Shown: positions 1 through 13,003, numbered from the stretch's first letter. The stretch is DNA of 64,000 nt from Dioscorea cayenensis subsp. rotundata (GCF_009730915.1 NC_052475.1:29635016-29699015), one strand, 5' to 3'. Program-made: numbers and translations. The notes: a model not told the origin generated them from the sequence alone.

Positions 1-28
1 TTCATGTATATGTAATATAAATAACTTA

Positions 29-240
29 GAGTATGGGTCGCCGATAGAGCTCTCACCGAGTGGTGAGAGTTCGATTCTCAGCTGAGGGCATATTTCTGGG
101 AGTTGTGAATAGTGGTTGTGTATGGGTGGTTCTAGTGCCCACGTGAGCGTGGCCCCGTCCCCACTTGTTCTACCGAGGCTTGTGCACGTCCCTGCGTCTC
201 TAGTGGGTTCGCCCCGCTCCTCTTTCCAAAAAAAAAAAAT
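29..240 (+). mobile_element. tRNA-derived SINE with 14-bp target-site duplication
   Basis: The head looks like a tRNA promoter: an A-box-like stretch near 44-66 and a B-box-like TTCGATTCTC near 69-78. A GC-richer body of about 130 bp follows and ends in an A tract at 228-239. The 14-bp repeat ATATAAATAACTTA lies at 15-28 and again at 241-254, directly flanking the element, as expected for target-primed insertion by a LINE machinery. No coding potential. The tail differs from the two other SINEs in this window, so it is probably a separate family. Confidence 0.8.
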
Positions 241-254
241 ATATAAATAACTTA

Positions 255-1364
255 TATGCATATATGTCAATATGTGTGTGTGGAAAAAAATAATTGTACA
301 AGAGCATACATATGTTTTGAATTTTTATTAGTACACCATATATATATATATATATATATATTACAAAGATGATAACTGCCGTCAAAAAGATAAATAGGTA
401 TGAATGTACACAATTTACGGTAACTTAATGATCTTTTAAAGATAAATCTCTCTTACGATGTAACTCTAGGTGAGAGAAAATATTGTTCCTTCCACAAAAT
501 ATAAGACTAACAATATTGATGAACAATACTTAGTCCTAGTGTATAGTATATGAAGAATGTTGATAAATAATATTGTGGGAGTAAGTGTTTAAGATTTCAC
601 CTTGTTGCACACTGTGGTGAGTTACTATGGATTAACAGTGGTTTTTCTAATTTAAACTTAGTGCACCAATTGAGTTTATATATATATATATAGCCGGCTT
701 GATAATTATCTAATAGTTTGAAATTATAATGTGACGATGATGCATGAACTTGACAATGTGGCTTTTTGGCATTTGGGAAACAATTGTTACATTAAAATCC
801 AACCACTTGAAAATGAAAACTAGTATTTAATTATCATGATTTACTTGTGTATAAAATATTGAATTCAGTAAGAGTTAGTGATGCATGATATCTTTTGGCA
901 TTTAGGTAATAATAATATAAATAATGACAACATTAATAATATTTATAGTAAACACAACCACTTGGACATGAAAATTATTGTTTATGGATTTAGTCTGGTT
1001 ACTAAACCTTAATCAATAAAAAACAATATTTACCAAAATCTCTATTTTTAAAAAAAAATATATAAACATATAAATGTGATAATAAATAAGATCAAAATAA
1101 GATGTGCAAGTCAATAATCCATCGTAGTACAATTCCAAACTAAATATTTGCAAACCAAACATTTGAATTCAATCTAAATATTACAAGATTTCAGTTCACC
1201 AAAACACACCCTTAATTAGCTACTACTTCAAACAAAGTCAAGGGTCATAAAAGTCATTTCACTTAATACCATGAAGATCTTCCTCCTTGGTTGGTAAACT
1301 CTCAATAAGTCTTTATCCTTCTTTTAATAAATCATTATGATTAAATGATATTGAATAATTAATC

Positions 1365-1401
<37 letters not shown>

Positions 1402-1516
1402 TTAAGAGAGTAAAAAAACTACAACTATATTAAAATAATAGTTAAAAATATATAGATTAATTTTAACCACCTCTAATGATTAAGTTGTTAAATTACAAGC
1501 GGAGAATGTAAAAAAC

Positions 1517-1566
<50 letters not shown>

Positions 1567-2051
1567 AACAACCCAGATAACAAATGATGTATATATATAT
1601 ATATATATGTTAAACTGTAGTCTCTAGTCAACACCCACGTCAAAAGTAATTACTATATTTGAAGTCATGTTATATGTTTTCCCTAATTAGAGAGTGAGTG
1701 GAGGAAATCAAAAGTGTGCTTGGTTGTGGACGCTAAAATTTCTAACCTATTCCTATATATATATATAATATATACCATCACTATGATAGTTACCATCTTG
1801 ATAAGAAAGAGTTAGTATAACATTTTTCTTCCTAATAAAAACGAAGCTTCCAGACATACTTATTTCAAGTGATTTATTCATAATTTTTTTATTAAAAAAA
1901 AAAAACTATGATAACTTAAAGAATAGCCTATCTATTTTTTTCATCATATATATATATATATAGAGAGAGAGCATAAGTCCTCAACACTTGAAGGAATAAT
2001 TAATCTCCATCCTCTCTCTTTCTCTCTTCCATATCTCTTCCATTAATGCAT

Positions 2052-2086
<35 letters not shown>

Positions 2087-2117
2087 AGATGAACAAGCTT
2101 GGCATCAAAATTTGAAG
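255..2117. other. AT-rich intergenic region upstream of the kinase gene
   Basis: I see no gene here. The stretch is AT-rich with several (TA)n tracts (about 338-360, 1372-1397, 1520-1563, 1589-1608 and 2055-2082). A pyrimidine-rich run at about 2008-2040 and the last (TA)n tract lie just before the kinase start and are probably promoter or 5' leader. Short upstream ATGs at 2050, 2081 and 2089 precede the main start. Confidence 0.6.
1520..1563. repeat. (TA)n microsatellite
   Basis: This is an uninterrupted TA dinucleotide run of about 44 bp, one of the longest in the window. Related shorter runs flank it on both sides. Such tracts are slippage-prone and probably length-polymorphic. Confidence 0.9.
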
Positions 2118-2974
2118 ATGGTGAAGACTTCACAAAAGAGGTCAATGATCATCACATGTTGTTTTAGCAAACAAGAAGAAGAGATCAACCTCAAAACAGC
2201 AAAGCCCAAACTCGGGATAACCAAATCCTCTTTTCGTAGGTTGTCATTCTCCGATATTAGTAACTCCACATCCCCTGAAGACTTATCTTTATCTTTAGTC
2301 GGCTCCAATCTCTATGTCTTCACTTTGCATGAGCTAAAACTCGCTACTCAAAGCTTCTCTACAGCTAACTTCCTCGGCGAAGGCGGCTTCGGTCCCGTCT
2401 TCAAAGGCTTTGTCGATGAAAAAGTTCGGCCGGGTCTCAAAGCTCAGACTGTCGCCGTCAAAGTCTTAGACTTAGACGGCGCTCAGGGACACAAAGAATG
2501 GCTTGTGAGTATAACCGGATACAAAATAATAATATTCACTACTGCAATATGATAGTTGGTATTTTATTCTCTTCTCTACGGTTCAAATATCTAGATTTTA
2601 AATCATACTCATGACTTATTCATAATTTTAAAATAATAATAATAAATTTAGCATGTTAAAAATAAATAAATTTTTTTATAAGTATTTATGATTTATGAGT
2701 ACAGTGATATGATATAGATATAAAAACTAATAATATAATATAGAAATTAAGGAAACATGATAATATAATAGAAAAAAAAAAAAATTTAAAATGATTGTTA
2801 TGTCATGTAGGCTGAGGTGATATTTTTGGGACAGTTGAGGCATCCACATCTTGTGAAGTTGATTGGTTATTGTTGTGAAGATGAACAAAGGTTGCTTGTT
2901 TATGAGTTCATGGCTAAAGGGAGCTTGGAGAACCATCTCTTCAAAAGTAATTGCTATAATAATTGATCTCCATC

Positions 2975-3024
<50 letters not shown>

Positions 3025-3398
3025 TTTTAATTTTCATGTTGTTCAATAGATTAAGAGAGAATTTGGCTTTTTATATTTGTAGGATTGGTTTTTATTTTCT
3101 TTTTTAATATGTATATATATAGATAATTTATGTATTTTTGGTTTTATTTTCTTTTGTAGGTTAATAAAGGATTAGTGAATTTTGCTTATCTTTTTTTTTT
3201 AATTTACTAAATAATTAAGGAATTTGAAGTGGTGTATATGTAATTATAAGCAAGTTTAGTAAAGGAAGACAAATGACATCTTACCAAACTTTAAAATCCT
3301 TTTTAAACAAAAATATAAGCATTCCCTTTTTTTTTCCCTTAGAACTCAAGAGAATAAATTAATTGACACTTTTTGAATTAATCTAGAAAGAAAATTTC

Positions 3399-3433
<35 letters not shown>

Positions 3434-4766
3434 GCTTGATTGATTTGTATAAATATTGTGAAATTTTTCAGGGTTTTTTGTAAGTTTGCCATGGGCAACA
3501 AGGTTGAAGATTGCAGTGGGAGCTGCCAAAGGACTTGCATTTCTCCATGAAACTGAGAAGCCTGTCATTTATAGAGATTTCAAAGCTTCAAATATTTTAC
3601 TAGATTCGGTATCTAATTTATTTTCCTTTATTTTCCTTTTAATATAATTTTTATTATGCATTTTCTCTTCTAATTTTTTTTAATATAATTAATTTTTAGA
3701 TTACCAACCTATTTTAACTGGCTTTTTTAATCCATATGAATTAGTTCAAATGGATAAATAAAAAAACCAAATGGAATAATTAAAAAATAAAGATTGAGTT
3801 TTTATTTGAGGGGTTTTTTTTTTAAAAAAAAAAGAAGAATATTTTTAGATGAATTTTATTTTATTTCTTAAACATCAAACTTTATTAGAAAATAATATTT
3901 ATATTTAAGAGGAAATTATTAAATAGAGGATGAGTTTAAATTTCAGGAATATAAAGCAAAGCTTTCAGATTTTGGGCTTGCAAAAGATGGGCCGGAAGGA
4001 GATGAGACTCATGTTTCCACACGTGTGATGGGAACCCAAGGTTATGCTGCACCAGAATATATAATGACTGGTAAATTACCAAAATCACCCTCTCCTCATT
4101 ACAAGTTTCATGTTTTTTTATTCAACTACAATAGGGGTATTCATGGAATTTATGAAACACATTTTTTTTTTTTTTTTGGGTGTGTGTTTTAATTATATAT
4201 ACATTGCATTGTTGTTTAATATTCTGAAAGAGTTTCTCAATCTTTGGAAGTATTTGAAATTTCCTTTTTTTTTAATTTATTTTTATAAATTTAAAAGAAG
4301 AAAACAATGGTGGAATTAGATTAGAGCTTTTAAATACATCAGAACTCATAACATTTTCATTAAAATGCTGATTAAACCTAAACTCAATGAACCATGTACT
4401 CATGCAGGTCATCTTACTACAAAAAGCGATGTTTATAGTTTTGGGGTAGTTTTAATGGAACTACTAACCGGAAGAAAATCAACAGATAAAACTCGACCAG
4501 CCAAAGAACAAAACTTAGTTGAATTTGGTCGACCTTATTTAAAAGACGAGCGAAAACTAACCCGAATAATGGACCCAAGCATGGATGGTCAGTACTCAAC
4601 AAGGATTGCAATGAAGGTGGCATCAATAGCATACCAGTGCCTGAGCCAGAGTCCTAAATCAAGGCCTCAAATGTCAGCTATTGTTGATGCATTGGAGCCA
4701 TTGGAAAAACTTGAAGACATTAACAATGAGCCTTTTGTTTATACAATTACTAGTACCACTATTACA

Positions 4767-4811
<45 letters not shown>

Positions 4812-4967
4812 TCATGGAATGAATTGGATGATAAGGAGGATGGAAATGAAGTTAGATTCAATCAACAATACAATGGGCATATACATAAGTTGAGGTCACC
4901 AAAAACACCTAGTTTTTTTTATGGATTGGAGAGAAGAAATTCTCAGAAGAATCATCAATCAGGGTAA
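2118..4967 (+). CDS. RLCK-VII serine/threonine kinase, RIPK/PBL-like
   Basis: Five exons: 2118-2504, 2811-2946, 3472-3608, 3947-4070, 4408-4967, giving 447 aa. The protein is a receptor-like cytoplasmic kinase with no signal peptide or membrane segment. The N-terminus carries a Cys pair (residues 14-15) that could be acylated. The kinase has the glycine loop GEGGFGPV (88-95), the VAIK-type lysine (Lys115), YRDFKASN with catalytic Asp210, DFG at Asp228, and the APEY motif. Arg209 before Asp210 makes it an RD kinase. From memory the order and N-terminal region (SEDLS-like, GS-L-VFTL) match Arabidopsis RIPK, which phosphorylates RIN4 in immunity. RIPK also has a low-complexity tail; here it is a run of about 15 Asn encoded by an AAT microsatellite. 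The ATG at 2118 is the first in-frame methionine. The exact substrate is inferred from homology only. Confidence 0.93.
2975..3021. repeat. (TTA)n microsatellite in kinase intron 2
   Basis: A run of about 15 TTA/ATT units sits inside intron 2 of the kinase gene. A second trinucleotide run, (AAT)n at about 3399-3431, lies near the 3' end of the same intron, just upstream of the exon 3 acceptor. The two are roughly complementary in sequence (ATT versus AAT) and could pair in the pre-mRNA. Confidence 0.85.
4766..4811 (+). repeat. Coding (AAT)n microsatellite encoding poly-Asn
   Basis: The AAT repeat lies within the last exon of the RIPK-like kinase, after the kinase domain, and is read as about 15 consecutive asparagines. 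Length change in steps of three would keep the frame. It is the only long trinucleotide repeat in a kinase coding exon here. Confidence 0.9.
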
Positions 4968-5984
4968 GTAGCAGGATTTGTGGAGGAGGTTGGATCATTG
5001 CAACTATTTGTTGTTTCATGGTTATTTCTTTGTCTGCTTGATGGGAAAGAGCTCATGCATTATTTTGCCTGAGTGTTGATGAATTTGTGGATATTTATTG
5101 GGAGATTATGAAGATTGTAATTGTGAGATATTAATGGGTAAAACTTCAAGAATTTAAAGGCAAAAAATAAAAAGAAACTGCCTTTTTATTCTCTTTGAAG
5201 TTGAAAGTGTTTTTTTTTTTTTGTCCCTATTTAATTTTTAACCAAAGTGCCCCACTGTTTCTACTCTTTTTTCCTGTATCTAAAATAACTTTTCAATAAT
5301 AATAATAATATTAAATCAATAATCAATTCATGAAAATAAATACCGGCCTGCAAATAGAAGCCCAACGAAATTTATACTCAGAATATACCAACCAAAATAC
5401 AAGTTCACCAATACATACATACAACGCCTTCTTGGAAAATCACACAGTTCAATCCAGAAAAAATCAAGATACTACTAGTAAATACATCTTCGTAAAGGAA
5501 AAAAAAAAACACCAGTGAAACGATTACCAGAAAGAATGATCAACACTCTTTCAAATTGAGCTCGGTGATGAAAATGACGGTTAAATTTAGTACCACAAAC
5601 AAAAAAATAATAAACACAAATTATGAACTCAATCCACACGAACAACTCGATTTACCGTGCACGTCACTAGATTGCAGATTTCTCGCCTTGTGATTGTTCT
5701 ATCATCTTTGAAAATCACTAGAAATTGTAATAAGATCGATCCACCTGAAACTAAGCTTCGGCATCTTTTACAGTCATTAACAAATTTACAACAGAACCGC
5801 TAAGAATGGAATCTGACGTTAAGATCCATAAATGATGTATGTATGTATGTATATCTTCCTATTTGTGTTGTAGATCAGAATTTAGAATTTCTTTTTGCAA
5901 TTATTACCTCTAGATGCTGAAGAATTTGACAGTAATAAAAAATTCAGATTGAATGATGTATTAGAACAGAGAAGCAGGCCTTTG
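4968..5984. other. Convergent 3' region between the kinase and GCR1
   Basis: No gene seen. The stretch presumably holds the 3'UTRs of the plus-strand kinase and the minus-strand GCR1, which face each other. It is AT-rich with short A tracts. There is an (AATA)-like run near 5297-5312 and a (GTAT)n run near 5837-5852. Confidence 0.5.
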
Positions 5985-8900
5985 TTACTGCTGGCCTTCA
6001 ATTTTTAGTGAAACCAGTTCACTTTCTTGTTGTTCACCCCTGAACTTCAACCAAGGAGAAAACCACCGTTGATGTCTCTCAGGTATCCACCTAACAATGT
6101 CGAATTCAATTTTACTCCAGACGCATAGATTTGATAAAATACGGAGATAATTGCTTTGAATATGAAATTAAGTGACTAAAATTCAATTGGAACTTACATA
6201 TCCAATCGCTCCGCGATTGCCCGTCTCACTGAAGAATTAAGCCCGTAAGCAATGGAATTAAACAGGCCCTGAAAAACAAGACACAGAAACAAATGTCATC
6301 TTCAGCTGCAAGTACTTGTGTATATAGATAACCTCCATGGACATTCTATTTGCTTCATAAATAAATGCAACATAACATGAGGACCTTTTCTCATGCAGCA
6401 AAAGCAATTAAATTTAGTAAGGAAACACATAACAAAGGACATTTGCAATGCGCGTAAGATTCAAGTTACATGATTTCAGTACATTTATGCAGAAATAACA
6501 GTTCGGCCATGTGTGATCATTTCAGGAACAAAAATTTCAATATACAAGAATTAACTAGATGAAGAAAGTGCATACCATAAGTCCTGCAAACAGAACATCA
6601 AGAACTGAAAGCCAAAAGAGCTTATGCCCTGGATAAATGAAGTCGTGTATTCGGTTGATTGTTCCAAAAGTCCATGATCCAATCAAAATCAAAGGATAGT
6701 AGCCCCATCTATTAAGGGCCTGCAAAAGTAACAAAATAAATTAACACCACAAAAAGAGTTCTTGAGAAGTATTTCAATAACAAGGCCAAGTATAGCATCC
6801 AGTACAGAGATCCCCCCAATCCCAAAAATCTGAAACACGGGATTACACAGTAGAGAGTGCAGCTTACAAGCTAAAGGCAATAAGACATCCCATAGTTGAG
6901 ATTTTCTTATTTTCAATGGCCACAAGGAGTTAGATTTAGAGTTCTACAATTTATTTAACATTATAAGCTCAAATAAACCTTATATCTAGTGTTTACCAAT
7001 AGATTTGTGTAATAATTGACAAAAGTGGAGATTAAAAAATATCTCCCCGCAAAAGAGATTCCAGTAATTGGATGCTTTCCGAATTTGGGCAAACAAATTC
7101 TAAACAACTCCATTGTAATAAATAAGGTAACTTTATTAAGTGCTTACCTCCAACCCTTGAACTAATCTGAACCTTCCACAAGTAAATATAGAGGAAAATT
7201 AAGAGGGCATTAGGCTGGAGGAATCTTGCCAAATTCCTAGCATCTTGTAAAGGCGTGTAACATGCCTATGTTTGGTAGACACTAATTTAGCTATATCTCC
7301 AGGTATATAACAATTCCAAGATCTCAACTTTCCAAGAAATCATGGTCAAGTGGTTCCCATTCAATACCTGTGTAATGTCACAATCCCAATGGTTGGAAAG
7401 TTTACAAATGTTTTTACTCCAAAAATGCCCTTTTTGAACAATCTACTGAACTACTCATTACTATATATTATTATATGGATTGGCTTATGTCTGATATGTA
7501 TGGATGGATATATATATATGTATGGATGAATATTAGATCGACTCAATTCTTATTATGTGGATGGCTATTGTATGAATTCACTACATCATTATTTTGATCA
7601 AGTGGTTGTTTTTCTTGTCATCTAGTTTTATTGGGATGTTGTACATTGACAATACTTGACAAGTGTTCATTTTATGTGGTAGACTAGCATGTTATACTAT
7701 TCTCAAACATTGGTATGAATTTTGTTCTAAACGGGAAACTCAATTCTAATGTAGATTTTATTCATATTTTCCTTTGTCTTAATTAAATGCCTACTTTAAC
7801 ATATTTTGATTCTATGCATACATTTCATGATTGTATAAGAAAATTAAGGAATTTTTTTCAAGTATGTCCTCTCTTTTAAATAGCAAAAGCCCGATCTTTT
7901 ATGTGTTAAATGTATTATAAACATAAAAGATAGTCAGGAAATTTAATTTTGTAATATAATAATATGCCCATCCAAATTTTGTGCATACCAAATATGTCAT
8001 CTTTGAGCTGAATTACTCACAAACCAAACATGGTGTCCTAACATTCTTACAAAGCAATTTCTTTAGAGTTAAATTCATAGAATATGGTCATGTAAGCAAA
8101 TCTTGCAACCCATGAACCAAACACCCCTTAAAGGTGTTTTATTCATGATTAAATAGAACCTTTCATTAAGTGAATCACAAGACAACTGAGATCATCAGAT
8201 TATGTATGACAATCAATCAACACATTTACCGTTCTCAGCTTAGATAAAGAAAGAGAGAGAGATAACAAGTGGAAGAGGAAAAACCTTCACATCTGCTCTT
8301 GAATCAAGGTGGTTTGACCTATCTGATATGCCAACAGCCATCTGCAAGAATTTGTTACACATAAATTGCATGGTTTTAAACAGAGATCAAACTGTAATCA
8401 CAAAATATTTGTAGATAAAAAACACCAACTGTGAAGATGGATTAATATCATCACACATCTATAAACTTACATCAAGAAGAACATACCCGTCTTGCATTGT
8501 TTAGCATGCGAATGACTTGAAAATATGTAAATCCATTGTAAAGAATAGCACCCCATAACACAGCGTAAAATGTCATGAAGTGAGCTACCTGCATACAAAA
8601 GCAGTAGTGTGTAAATTGAGACATAAGGAGCAAAAAATAAAAACAAAAATAAAAATAAAATAAAATAATTAAAATTAAAATTAAAATTAGAAAAGCAACT
8701 AACAAATATGTAGGCAACAGTGTGCAATCCCACTGCATTAGAAATACTACTGACAAAACTTTACTAAAAATACTCACAATAAGAATTTGATTTAGAACCT
8801 TAACTATGGCCAGTAGAGAATCAGCTTGCATCTTAAACTCTAAATTTGGAAAGAAAACACAAAATTGCTATAGTCATCAACAGGTAAACCTTGCATTTTT

Positions 8901-11772
8901 CATGCTAAATTCAAGTATTATCTCAATATTAAGAACAAACTTCATAAGGCCTAAGCTTTGAACCTAAATTTGCACCCTTATTGTTCCACCCAAGTCCTCA
9001 AATTATATGAGTTTTTAAAAGACAGAACAAATTCTGCACACTTTCCATATATTCTAATAAGGAGGCCCTCACCCAACAAATCAGCAGTGATTTCAATGGC
9101 ATACAGATGCAATAAACCACAAGAAAATTACACTCAGGAATATTCATAACAGACAATGGCAATTATCTCATAGTTGAAAAAAAAGTAAATGAGAGAAATA
9201 AGCAGACAAAATGTAGGGTCAGTTGATCATTATCATAAGTACATATCTTCCAACCAACTAAAGAATTTAATGCCATTCAAATTTCCTAACAAGAAACCAT
9301 GAACATGCCTTTCCTGTGCTCCCATTCTCAGTCCAACACCAGGCACCTGATTGTCCATAATCACTACCTATCGAACGCAGGATAGTCATGACAAGTGAAG
9401 CCCCTATCAGATGGAGAATACCACATGTTAAATAGCAAAAATAACAGTGCAATTCATATTAAAGGAAAACCAAAGGGCCATAAAAAAAATTATAAGGCTT
9501 GTCGTGTTTTGTGATAGTATGGCATGCAAGGTGAACAAAACATTTCGAAAGGCAGTAACAAGAACATGGAACTTAACCAAAGATGCTTTGAGAAACCTAA
9601 GTGAATCAATGTTGGAAAACCAGTACCCAACCATGAATAATCCAACATTTTTTTTTTCTTTTTTCTTATTAAGAGATAAAAAAACATGCTTTGACAACAT
9701 AATTTGCAACATCCTATTGTTTCAATGGAAATCGCAATAAAGATGTACAAAGCACGTGTGTGTATATACATTAGATTGTCTGTTATGGGATAAAACAGGT
9801 ATTATGCCAGCAGCTTCTCAAGCTTAAAACACACACACACACAAAAGAGAACTTGTGATGTTAGACCAAACAGTGGTACTAAATGCAGCATGGCAAAACT
9901 TGCAAACCGTGAAAATCTAGAGATACTGCCTATAAATATGTTGCCTGCAAGATAACAAAGTCAACACCCCAAAAACAAATTAATATAAACATATAGATTT
10001 TTCTCTGCGTGAAAATAGCAAACTATGATAATGACAAGAAAACTATCATACATACCACAAGAAAAAAATTAAGATTTGCTATTCTAAGTTTCTAACTAGT
10101 GAAAAGGAATATGCAAGGAGCTTATTAAAAAGGAACATTAAGTTATTAATATGATGGTTCAATCAAAGTAGAAAAGTTATCAAGTGAACATAAATTACCC
10201 CAAACATACAAGTGAAAGATAGATCCAAAATCTTCAACATCTGTTTTGTGTTTAACAACAGTACGATGGAGAGTAAAAGCAATGGTTGTAGTCCATAAAA
10301 AGGATGCCACACAAAAAAAGTGTGCACTGTAATCTTGAACATAACAAAAGAAAGTTGTTGATGGATCCCTGCAAGATAAGTACAGCAAGATAATGTCACT
10401 TTTCAGTATGTACATAACTACTGTTAATTAGAGGCATCTCAGGAGACATGTCATGTTACGCAATATTGCTTAAAATCAATGGTAGAAAAGTTGAGAATAT
10501 TGAGTGTGAAAGAAAAGATCAAACTTTAATGTCCAAAAGATGACATATTGCCTTGTTTTTTCTTTCTCTTCTAAAGAAATAAGACAAGGAGATAACATTA
10601 TGAAAAGAACATGTCATATCAACTCAAAATTGCTAAATTACAATCTGCAAATCTTTAAAGAACCAGAAGAAACTCCAAAAAGACCAATTATTTATGTGGG
10701 CATAGATTACTGTAGCAATGACACTAATGTCAGTTCTGATAGAATTGAAAAATTCTTCTTATTAGGAAACCCAGTGCACACCCATACTCCCCATCAAGTT
10801 GGTGATCTATTGCCAGCTGCTTAGAAATGAAACAACCTGCAAAATGACCACTTTGAGTTTTTCTAATTTGTGCCCCTAAAATGTGAAATCATCTGATTTT
10901 CCATCTACCAGATTCACTTTACCAGCCTGCCAATCAATTGGCTTTCTTCTGTCTCTCTTCAGATGTCATAGCAAACAGCAATATCATTGAAACATACACC
11001 TTTTATTTTGAGGTAGAAGAAGTGGCATTCAACTTCAGGTTTAATTACTTACCTACTGACACTCATAAAAACAATCTCATTGGACAAAAATCATGACACG
11101 CTTTGTCATATTAGCCTAAATATAATACAAGTAATTGATATCAAAACAAGATTTCATGCTTTCAGCAAAAACTACAAATTATCCAATAAACATTACAGTG
11201 CACAAACAAGCATATGCACAGCAAAAGATAAAAGCACAAATTCAAAGTTTAGTAATTACAGTTGCAATCAAAGAAGAGCCATACCCTACTATACTGAAGA
11301 AGCTGCAAAACATATCCTGCAACATGAAAACTCTCCAAATTAGCAATAAAATAAAGCAGCAAAATTTCAGGTCTAATCACTAATAACCATGTCATTGGTT
11401 ATGTTCAAATTCATGGTATTTACGTCAGATCTCCAGACTCTAAACGATCAACTCGAGGGACATTGCATCACTGTGCTGCAATCAAACCCTAATTCCTACA
11501 CCTCCCTCTCGATCTCAATCAATTCAAAGAAATTCACGAAATTACTCATAACGCTACTGCCAGGAAGAGAAGAACAGTAGAGGGGTGAGAATTACGGAGA
11601 GGGCGAGGAAGAAGACGAGCTTGAAGGAGAACTTGCGAAGGTCCCTAAAGAGAAGGTAGCAGAGCACGATGAAGGCCGATCCCGCAAGGGACAGCGCCGC
11701 CGACCCAGATCCCACCGCTGCCAGCACCCGCCGTTCTCCGGCCGTTATCCCCGGCGGCGCCTCCGCCACCAT
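5985..11772 (-). CDS. GCR1: GCR1, cAMP-receptor-like seven-transmembrane protein
   Basis: Nine exons on the minus strand: 11772-11596, 11316-11285, 10368-10199, 9403-9309, 8588-8487, 8341-8285, 6719-6576, 6268-6198, 6090-5985, giving 317 aa. The protein aligns from end to end, by memory, with Arabidopsis GCR1 (326 aa), the plant homologue of Dictyostelium cAMP receptors. Seven hydrophobic segments are visible. Hallmarks include HFFCVASFLWTTTIAFTLHR (TM3), GAWCWTE before TM4, LWGAILYNGFTYFQVIR (TM5) and INRIHDFIYPGHKLFWLSVLD (TM6-7, in two parts). GCR1 has been linked to the G-alpha subunit GPA1 and to ABA, blue-light and gibberellin responses, though its GPCR status is disputed. Intron 4 begins with GC, not GT (at 9308), and ends in AG. 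The GC-rich first exon contrasts with the AT-rich remainder. Intron 6 (6720-8284) is the longest. Confidence 0.93.
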
Positions 11773-12562
11773 CGCCTTCCAATCGTCGGGGATCAAGATT
11801 CCGGTGAGAAGCTTGGGCAGCGAATGAGACCTCTTCTGATTCGATATCAACCGTCCATCTCTTTCTCCTTAAGATCAAATCCACGGGCTTAGGTTAATAT
11901 TAGTGTAATTTGATTACTTACGAGGGGTGCTTCATAAATTTACATCCGTATTTACACTTTTGTGCAAAAGGACGCCTAATATTGAGGAATTTAGATGTTG
12001 GTAATATTTGAATATGACTAATTTTAAGGGTTTTTCCATAAATTCTCATCAGAAGTGCTACTTTACAAAGAAAATCTCGAGACACGTTGATTAAATTAGA
12101 AGTTGATGATGTATGCATAGTACACCCTGAATTTTATGGAAATTACATTTGATCTTAGTGATGTAATATAATTAAATTCAAGGGGTTCTATATACATTTT
12201 TTATAAGAACATCTCTTTATGCAAAGAACACTCTGGCATATCTTAAATTATACGTTACTTTAAATATATCACTTTTTGTCCGTGATATTATAATAATTGC
12301 AAATGGGTCCTCTGACACTTTTGCGAAAACACCCTCCATTTCCTTAATTAAGGATTAGTCCCGGGCGCTATTTCTCTCCTGAAAAATCTCAGAAACACAT
12401 CCAAATTGTAAAATTCAAAGAATTTTTCATATAGTCTTCTCATTCAAACAATTATCAAAATTTATACAATTGCCAATTTTCATAAATTTGCTTTTAAAAA
12501 AATAATAATAAAAAAACATAAGCATAATAACCCAAAAAAAAATGATAAAAAGGACACACTTC
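11773..12562. other. GCR1 5' leader/promoter and downstream region of the DUF1677 gene
   Basis: Both neighbours are on the minus strand, so this stretch holds the GCR1 promoter/leader (nearest 11773-11900, GC-rich) and the 3' end of the DUF1677 transcript (towards 12562). The middle is AT-rich and I see no further gene. Confidence 0.5.
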
Positions 12563-13003
12563 TCAGCGTGCGAGAGCCGAGAAGCAGCTACCGGAGCGCG
12601 AAAGCGCGGTGGTTCCACCGCCTTGAGACGGTCTCCGGCGAGGACTTGCTGGTGTAGATCTCGGGGCACGAGGCGACTCAAGGCCACGACGGACGATGTG
12701 CCTAACAGCAGCGATGAGATGCGCCGCCGGATCCGGCGGAGGTCCGGCCGATCGGAAGGCCTCACGGAAGATAGCATGGCGAGTGAGAGCCTCCTCTGGC
12801 GAGATCAATCTCCCTGCGCGGCAGATCTCATCCTTCACAGCCTCCGAGCAGAGACCACACACCCATCGCCCTCCATGGCGAGCTCTCACCCCATCTATGT
12901 ATGCCGGCGTGCACTCCTCTCTCAACCCGCAGCACTCACACGCCGCCCACTCCACCTCCCCCCCACCGATCACCGTCTCCCCCGTCACCACCATAGCCGA
13001 CAT
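12563..13003 (-). CDS. DUF1677 plant-specific protein
   Basis: Intronless frame of 146 aa, very GC-rich for this window. It carries the family signature: a CECCGL-EECTPAYI block followed by GRWVCGLCSEAVKDE, with pairs of cysteines that may bind a metal. The end is a basic Ser/Pro/Arg stretch closing in LSRSGSCFSALAR, also typical of the family. DUF1677 proteins are plant-specific and of unknown molecular role. I chose the ATG at 13003. An upstream in-frame stop lies just beyond position 13040 and no earlier in-frame ATG exists. A TATA-like box and a GA repeat sit about 150-190 bp upstream on the minus strand, giving a compact promoter. Confidence 0.88.
   Translation of the reverse strand: MSAMVVTGETVIGGGEVEWAACECCGLREECTPAYIDGVRARHGGRWVCGLCSEAVKDEICRAGRLISPEEALTRHAIFREAFRSAGPPPDPAAHLIAAVRHIVRRGLESPRAPRSTPASPRRRPSQGGGTTALSRSGSCFSALAR

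Noticed and set aside
6770-6840. A minus-strand frame in GCR1 intron 6 reads FGIGGISVLDAILGL, which resembles the SVLD part of exon 7, suggesting a duplicated exon.
   Set aside because: The shared run is only about four residues, nucleotide similarity is weak, and there is no good acceptor/donor pair; chance is likelier.
7230-8135. Possible MITE in GCR1 intron 6, with AACCAAACACCCCTT at the right end recalling Tourist-type ends.
   Set aside because: No matching left terminus or target duplication could be found.
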